Shown here one piece after another: positions 60,098-64,000 of a stretch of DNA of 64,000 nucleotides (within the stretch, counting starts at the first letter, position 1; each line of letters begins with the position of its first letter). The DNA is from Gordonibacter sp034932485 (GTDB lineage: Bacteria; Actinomycetota; Coriobacteriia; Coriobacteriales; Eggerthellaceae), in assembly GCA_034932485.1 (NCBI GenBank), contig JAYFOQ010000002.1, positions 248,001-312,000 on the forward strand, read 5' to 3'. Below the pieces are notes generated by a model. It had not been told where the DNA came from and did no database searches. It worked only from the letters and a program-made list of their open reading frames with translations. A program made the position numbers and the translations under genes.

Positions 60098-61729
60098 TTA
60101 CATCATCCCGCCCATACCGCCGCCGGCACCAGCCAGGGCAGACAAGTCCGGACCATCCTTCGGAATGTCATTAATGGTTGCCTCGGTAATGAGAATAAGA
60201 GCTGCAACGGAAGCCGCAGACTGCAGAGCCGTACGGGTAACCTTGACCGGATCGTTCACGCCCATCTCGATCATGTTGCCATACTCGCCATTAGCGCAGT
60301 TCAAGCCTTCGCCCTTGCCCATGCCCTTTACGTGCTCGACAACAACGCTACCCTCGAAGCCAGCGTTTTGTGCAATAGCACGCATAGGAGCTTCGAGCGC
60401 CTTGCGGATGATAGCTACACCAACCTCTTCGTCCTTGTCGGAGGTCTCCACCGTATCAAGTACGGGAAGCACGTCCACCAGCGCCACGCCGCCGCCAGCA
60501 ACGATACCCTCTTCCACAGCTGCGCGGGTTGCCTGCAAGGCATCTTCGATGCGAGACTTCTTCTCCTTGAGCTCAGACTCAGTCGCAGCGCCCACCTTCA
60601 GCACCGCTACGCCGCCGGACAGCTTAGCCAAGCGCTCCTGCAGCTTCTCACGGTCGAAGTCAGAATCGACGCGCTCCAGTTCAGCCTTGATCTGAGTGAT
60701 GCGATCCTCAATGTTCTTCTTCTCGCCAGCGCCATCAACGATAAGTGCGGTGTCCTTGGTAACCTTAACCGTCTTGGCGTGACCCAGCATGTCAACGCGA
60801 GCATCGGCCATAGTCATGCCGAAGTCCTTGTCGATAACCTGCGCGCCAGTAACAGCAGCAATGTCCTCGAGGATGCGCTTACGGCGATCACCAAAGCCAG
60901 GAGCCTTGATGGCAACACAATTGAACGTGCCACGCAGTTTGTTCAGCAGGATGGTGGCCAGAGCCTCGCCCTCAACGTCTTCAGCGACGATGAACAGCGG
61001 ACGACCAGACTTCATGATATCTTCCAGCAGCGGCACCATGTCCTGGATGCTGGTTACCTTCTGGTCGGTAAGCAGAATGTAGGGGTCGTTCAGCACGGCC
61101 TCCATCTTCTCCATATCGGTAGCCATGTACGGCGAGATGTAGCCGCGCTCATATTGCATACCCTCGACGATATCCATCTCGAGACCGAACGTCTGGCTCT
61201 CTTCGACCGAGATAGCACCATCTTTGCCTACCGCTTCCATGGCTGCAGCAATCTTCGAACCGATCTCTGCATCGCCAGCGGAAATAGTACCAACATTGGC
61301 AATCTGAGCTTCCGTAGACACCGGAGTAGCATCTGCCTTGATAGCCTCAACAACAGCCTCGGTTGCCTTCTGAATACCGCGACGAATGCCCAGTGCATCG
61401 GCGCCAGCAGTTACGTTACGCAGGCCCTCGGACACAATGACGTCTGCCAGCAGCGTAGCCGTCGTGGTGCCATCGCCAGCCACATCGTTCGTCTTAACAG
61501 CAACTTCGCGCACCAGCTGAGCACCCATGTTCTCGATGGGGTCTTCCAGTTCAACTTCCTTGGCTACCGTCACACCGTCATTAGTAATGGTGGGAGCACC
61601 ATAGGACTTCTCCAGCGCAACGTAACGACCCTTGGGGCCAAGCGTGACCTTTACTGCATCGGCCAGCTTGCTTACACCAGCAGCAAGAGCACTGCGGGCT
61701 TCTGCCTCAAACTTAATTTCTTTCGCCAT
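60098..61729 (-). CDS. groEL: Chaperonin GroEL (60 kDa)
   Basis: 543 residues. ATP-binding blocks are VTLGPKGRYVALEKSYGAPTITNDGVTVAKE and AGDGTTTATLLADVIV, and the tail ends in GGMM. It forms the double-ring folding chamber with GroES. The tail repeat is short. It follows groES after 174 noncoding bases containing a weak hairpin, and the operon carries a CIRCE operator upstream. Confidence 0.99.
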   Translation of the reverse strand: MAKEIKFEAEARSALAAGVSKLADAVKVTLGPKGRYVALEKSYGAPTITNDGVTVAKEVELEDPIENMGAQLVREVAVKTNDVAGDGTTTATLLADVIVSEGLRNVTAGADALGIRRGIQKATEAVVEAIKADATPVSTEAQIANVGTISAGDAEIGSKIAAAMEAVGKDGAISVEESQTFGLEMDIVEGMQYERGYISPYMATDMEKMEAVLNDPYILLTDQKVTSIQDMVPLLEDIMKSGRPLFIVAEDVEGEALATILLNKLRGTFNCVAIKAPGFGDRRKRILEDIAAVTGAQVIDKDFGMTMADARVDMLGHAKTVKVTKDTALIVDGAGEKKNIEDRITQIKAELERVDSDFDREKLQERLAKLSGGVAVLKVGAATESELKEKKSRIEDALQATRAAVEEGIVAGGGVALVDVLPVLDTVETSDKDEEVGVAIIRKALEAPMRAIAQNAGFEGSVVVEHVKGMGKGEGLNCANGEYGNMIEMGVNDPVKVTRTALQSAASVAALILITEATINDIPKDGPDLSALAGAGGGMGGMM

Positions 61730-61903
61730 GATTCGCTATTCCTTTCAGACTGCGTATCTTTAACTACTACTTGTGGGTTTTCCGGCCAAGCCGGAACGAC
61801 AAAGCACCAACCTAAAACAACGGGGTTTTCGCAGTGAGTCGCATAGCCGTGAAACAGAGAAGCTTGAGCTAGACGGTCGCCACAAAAAAACCGCTCGTCT
61901 GCC

Positions 61904-62191
61904 TTACGCGAACACCGCGTACAGGTCGTCGGCACGCAAGATCATGACGTCTTCGCCATCCACCGTGATCTCGGTTCCACCATATTTGCCGTACAGAACC
62001 TTGTCGCCCTCTTTCACGGGCATGGGCAGCAGGTTGCCATCTTTATCCAGTTTGCCAGCGCCCACAGCCAGCACCGTGCCCGTCTGGGGCTTTTCCTTTG
62101 CTTCGGTTGCCAGATACAGACCGGATGCCGTCGTCGACTCAGCCTCGTCCTGTTTGATGATGACGCGGTCACCCAATGGTTTCAAATTCAT
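61904..62191 (-). CDS. groES: Co-chaperonin GroES (10 kDa)
   Basis: 95 residues. It begins NLKPLGDRVIIKQDEAE and includes the mobile loop ESTTASGLYLATEAKEKPQTG and the GEDVMILRADDLYAV end. It caps GroEL. AAAGGAAGG lies upstream of the ATG. First gene of groES-groEL. Confidence 0.99.
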   Translation of the reverse strand: MNLKPLGDRVIIKQDEAESTTASGLYLATEAKEKPQTGTVLAVGAGKLDKDGNLLPMPVKEGDKVLYGKYGGTEITVDGEDVMILRADDLYAVFA

Positions 62192-62269
62192 ATCTTTGCC
62201 TTCCTTTCGTCCGTCTCTTTTCCGAAACTGGTTGAACGTTTCTATTTAACCACTCCGTGTTAGTGACTG

Positions 62270-62297
62270 CTAGCACTCTTTAGGTAACGAGTGCTAA
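62270..62297 (-). promoter_or_regulatory. CIRCE operator of groES-groEL
   Basis: On the minus strand TTAGCACTC-N10-GAGTGCTAG, matching the HrcA operator (TTAGCACTC-N9-GAGTGCTAA) at 17 of 18 arm positions but with a 10-base spacer. It lies just after the promoter start point, where HrcA normally represses. Confidence 0.85.
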
Positions 62298-62307
62298 ACA
62301 TTGCGTT

Positions 62308-62335
62308 ATCATAACAGCATTGACGACGAATGCAA
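62308..62335 (-). promoter_or_regulatory. Promoter of groES-groEL
   Basis: Minus strand TTGCAT (62330-62335), 16-base spacer, TATGAT (62308-62313). The start near 62301 directly precedes the CIRCE element. Confidence 0.7.
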
Positions 62336-62409
62336 GATAATTTGAGAAAATATGAGCCTGCAAGACTAAGGTTTTAAAGAATTGTCAAACGATCGCCACA
62401 ATTCTTTCA

Positions 62410-63210
62410 CTACCATTCGCGCGGTTTCACCAAGCCGCCTTCATAGGCACGCACCACCAGCTGCGCTCGATCGTGAGCCCCTAGTTTCGCCATAATGCGC
62501 GCAAGGTGCGTTTTAACCGTTGCAGGCGAAATAAAAAGATCGGACCCAATTTCATCATTTGCCAAACCGCGGGCCACCAGCACGAGTATTTCACGCTCCC
62601 GATCGGTAAGTGCCGCAAACGGATCGTCATTCGAAGACCCCTCAGCGTTAGATACCGGGCGTGTACGCACAAACGTCTCGACCAAACGACGCATAACCGA
62701 GGGTTGAATGAGCGCATCACCCTTCGCAACCACCCGAATAGCAGCAGCAATATCGTCAGGCTCGGCATCTTTCAGCATAAACCCACTAGCGCCCGCCGCC
62801 AGCGCGTCGTATACATACTCATCGATATCGAAGGTGGTTAAAATGAGCACATGTGTACCTGCAAGCTGAGGATCATCCATAATCGCACGCGTAGCTTCGA
62901 TGCCATTTTCCACCGGCATACGAATATCCATCAGCACCACATCGGGGCGCGTCTCACGCACACACTCAACCGCCTGATGTCCGTCACCCGCCTCACCTAC
63001 TACCTTGAGATCGGGATACGATGAAAGGATGAGCCGAAATCCGCTGCGAACCAAATCTTGATCGTCAGCAATCACCACACGTACTACCGCATCGTCGCGC
63101 CATTGCTCATCGGCACGCTGTGCCGCCTGGGCGCTACGTTGCCGCAGTCGCTCTTGCGCGGCACGATAGGCATCATCTTGAAAACTGCCCCCAATAAGCT
63201 GCTCAGACAT
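62410..63210 (-). CDS. NarL/LuxR-type response regulator
   Basis: 266 residues. The receiver domain starts near residue 43 (RVVIADDQDLVRSGFRLIL) with phosphoacceptor Asp95 in VVLMDIRMP, followed by a LuxR DNA-binding domain (LTDREREILVLVARGLANDE then SPATVKTHLARIMAKLGA). An N-terminal extension of about 40 mostly Arg/Gln/Ala residues precedes the receiver and is unusual. Its start overlaps the kinase stop by 8 bases, so the two form one unit. Confidence 0.95.
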   Translation of the reverse strand: MSEQLIGGSFQDDAYRAAQERLRQRSAQAAQRADEQWRDDAVVRVVIADDQDLVRSGFRLILSSYPDLKVVGEAGDGHQAVECVRETRPDVVLMDIRMPVENGIEATRAIMDDPQLAGTHVLILTTFDIDEYVYDALAAGASGFMLKDAEPDDIAAAIRVVAKGDALIQPSVMRRLVETFVRTRPVSNAEGSSNDDPFAALTDREREILVLVARGLANDEIGSDLFISPATVKTHLARIMAKLGAHDRAQLVVRAYEGGLVKPREW

Positions 63211-64000
63211 GAGATGCTCCCGTTCCTCCCAGCGGAATACTCACGCGCACAGCAAACCCTTTTTGGGCTCGATCTCCCGCCCAAAAGGTGCCGTCGAGCA
63301 AACCCACCCGCTCGGCCATGCCATCGATGCCGTGTCTGCCCACCGGAATAACGTCACCACGACCACAACCATCATCCTCGACATCAAGCCGCACGGTCGT
63401 ACCATCAAGCCTCAAACGCATAACCGCCGTATGGGCATGAGCATGGCGCACGATGTTTGTTGCGGCTTCGCGCGCAATGCCATAAAGAGCAACGTCAACG
63501 TAGGCGGGAACACGCGCGCGATTATAACCAGTCATATCTAGAACCGTATCCACACCAGCATTTCTTAAATACGTTACAAGGTCTTCCATACGCTCGGTGC
63601 CAGCGGTAGGCTCGATTTCAGCCGCATCGTCGCGGCGCAGCACGCCAATCATGCTGCGAATTTCTTCAAGCGCATCCTTCGCCGTCGTACGTGCTGCGGC
63701 AATAGCCTGCTTCGCTGCGACAGGATCGCGGTCGACCAGTCGCTCGGCGGCAGCCGCTTGGATACTTACCGCCGACAGCGAATGTGCTGTAATATCGTGT
63801 ACTTCACGAGCAATACGAACACGTTCCTCTTCTACCCGACGGGCAGCTTCCTCTCCGCACGCGCGTTCCGCCTCCAGAGCACGCCGTTCCGTTTCTACCA
63901 CGTATGCACGGTGAGTGCGGTAGGAATACCCCGCCAACGCAGCCGCTACCGCAAACGCAATGTTTTGGAAGCGCGTAAAAAAGACAAGACTAGCGGTACG
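63203..64000 (-). CDS. Two-component sensor histidine kinase (HisKA_3), N terminus beyond the window
   Basis: The frame is open to the right edge; the TTG at 63937 is internal to a hydrophobic helix. The visible part has the phosphoacceptor His in RIAREVHDITAHSLSAVSIQ, and the ATPase blocks REAATNIVRHAHAHTAVMRL and DDGCGRGDVIPVGRHGIDGMAER, with the ATP-binding region shortened as in NarX/DesK-type kinases. It phosphorylates the response regulator downstream. The sensory membrane part is missing. Confidence 0.93.
   Translation of the reverse strand, partial: RTASLVFFTRFQNIAFAVAAALAGYSYRTHRAYVVETERRALEAERACGEEAARRVEEERVRIAREVHDITAHSLSAVSIQAAAAERLVDRDPVAAKQAIAAARTTAKDALEEIRSMIGVLRRDDAAEIEPTAGTERMEDLVTYLRNAGVDTVLDMTGYNRARVPAYVDVALYGIAREAATNIVRHAHAHTAVMRLRLDGTTVRLDVEDDGCGRGDVIPVGRHGIDGMAERVGLLDGTFWAGDRAQKGFAVRVSIPLGGTGASHV

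Noticed and set aside
59684..61837. 717-codon open frame on the plus strand
   Set aside because: It is antisense to groEL and runs into the DMT gene; long antisense frames of this kind arise from codon bias, and it has no protein-like domains.
1..64000. CRISPR array or prophage
   Set aside because: No regularly spaced repeats and no phage structural or integrase genes were seen; the only mobile element is the IS30-type element.

Overview
The window reads as chromosome from an anaerobic, host-associated actinobacterium of the class Coriobacteriia, most likely family Eggerthellaceae. Four things point there: Tat-exported flavoprotein and molybdopterin reductases, each beside a large membrane-embedded LuxR-type regulator; an NfnAB transhydrogenase; an asaccharolytic-looking gene set; and roughly balanced base composition. 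The balanced GC would suit Cryptobacterium better than Eggerthella or Slackia, but that is inference from memory and no search was run.

Layout. 1-2.5 kb: end of a flavoprotein reductase gene, then an IS30-type element inserted in its terminator region and bracketed by a 16-bp direct repeat. 2.5-6.8 kb: a possible small RNA, recR-ybaB-dnaX, a DedA membrane protein and the SRP RNA. 7-11.5 kb: a second chaperone locus (MarR regulator, DUF5685 protein, J-domain protein, Hsp70). 11.7-19.5 kb: aspS and hisS, separated by a FitA/VapC-type toxin-antitoxin pair and a LuxR fragment, then a 931-residue lineage-type protein. 19.6-25.4 kb: NifX-like protein with a PadR regulator, then pth, prs, glmU and nhaA. 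25.7-29 kb: membrane LuxR regulator plus Tat flavoprotein. 29.3-38 kb: hpf, acpP, folC, nfnBA, a family-4 uracil-DNA glycosylase, alr and a second membrane LuxR regulator. 38.3-45.9 kb: DMSO-reductase-type genes (catalytic gene frameshifted, two iron-sulfur subunits, an anchor), mog, moeA and a gamma-carbonic anhydrase. 46-54.3 kb: eno, an isolated ecfT, three small helical proteins, then rplQ-rpoA-rpsD-rpsK-rpsM-rpmJ-infA and two tRNAs. 54.5-64 kb: universal stress protein with an MFS carrier, a DUF2510 protein, an HD hydrolase, a heavy-metal permease, a DMT carrier, groEL-groES with a CIRCE operator, and a NarL-type two-component pair cut by the right edge.

How the genes fit together. Energy conservation looks respiratory: exported flavin and molybdenum reductases would take electrons from the membrane, NfnAB would balance NADH, NADPH and ferredoxin, and mog/moeA supply the molybdenum cofactor next to the enzyme that needs it. 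The rest is largely housekeeping. The parts that look least described are the two proteins built of exact 11-residue repeats between rplQ and ecfT, the MarR/DUF5685/J/Hsp70 locus, and the possible small RNA beside the IS element.
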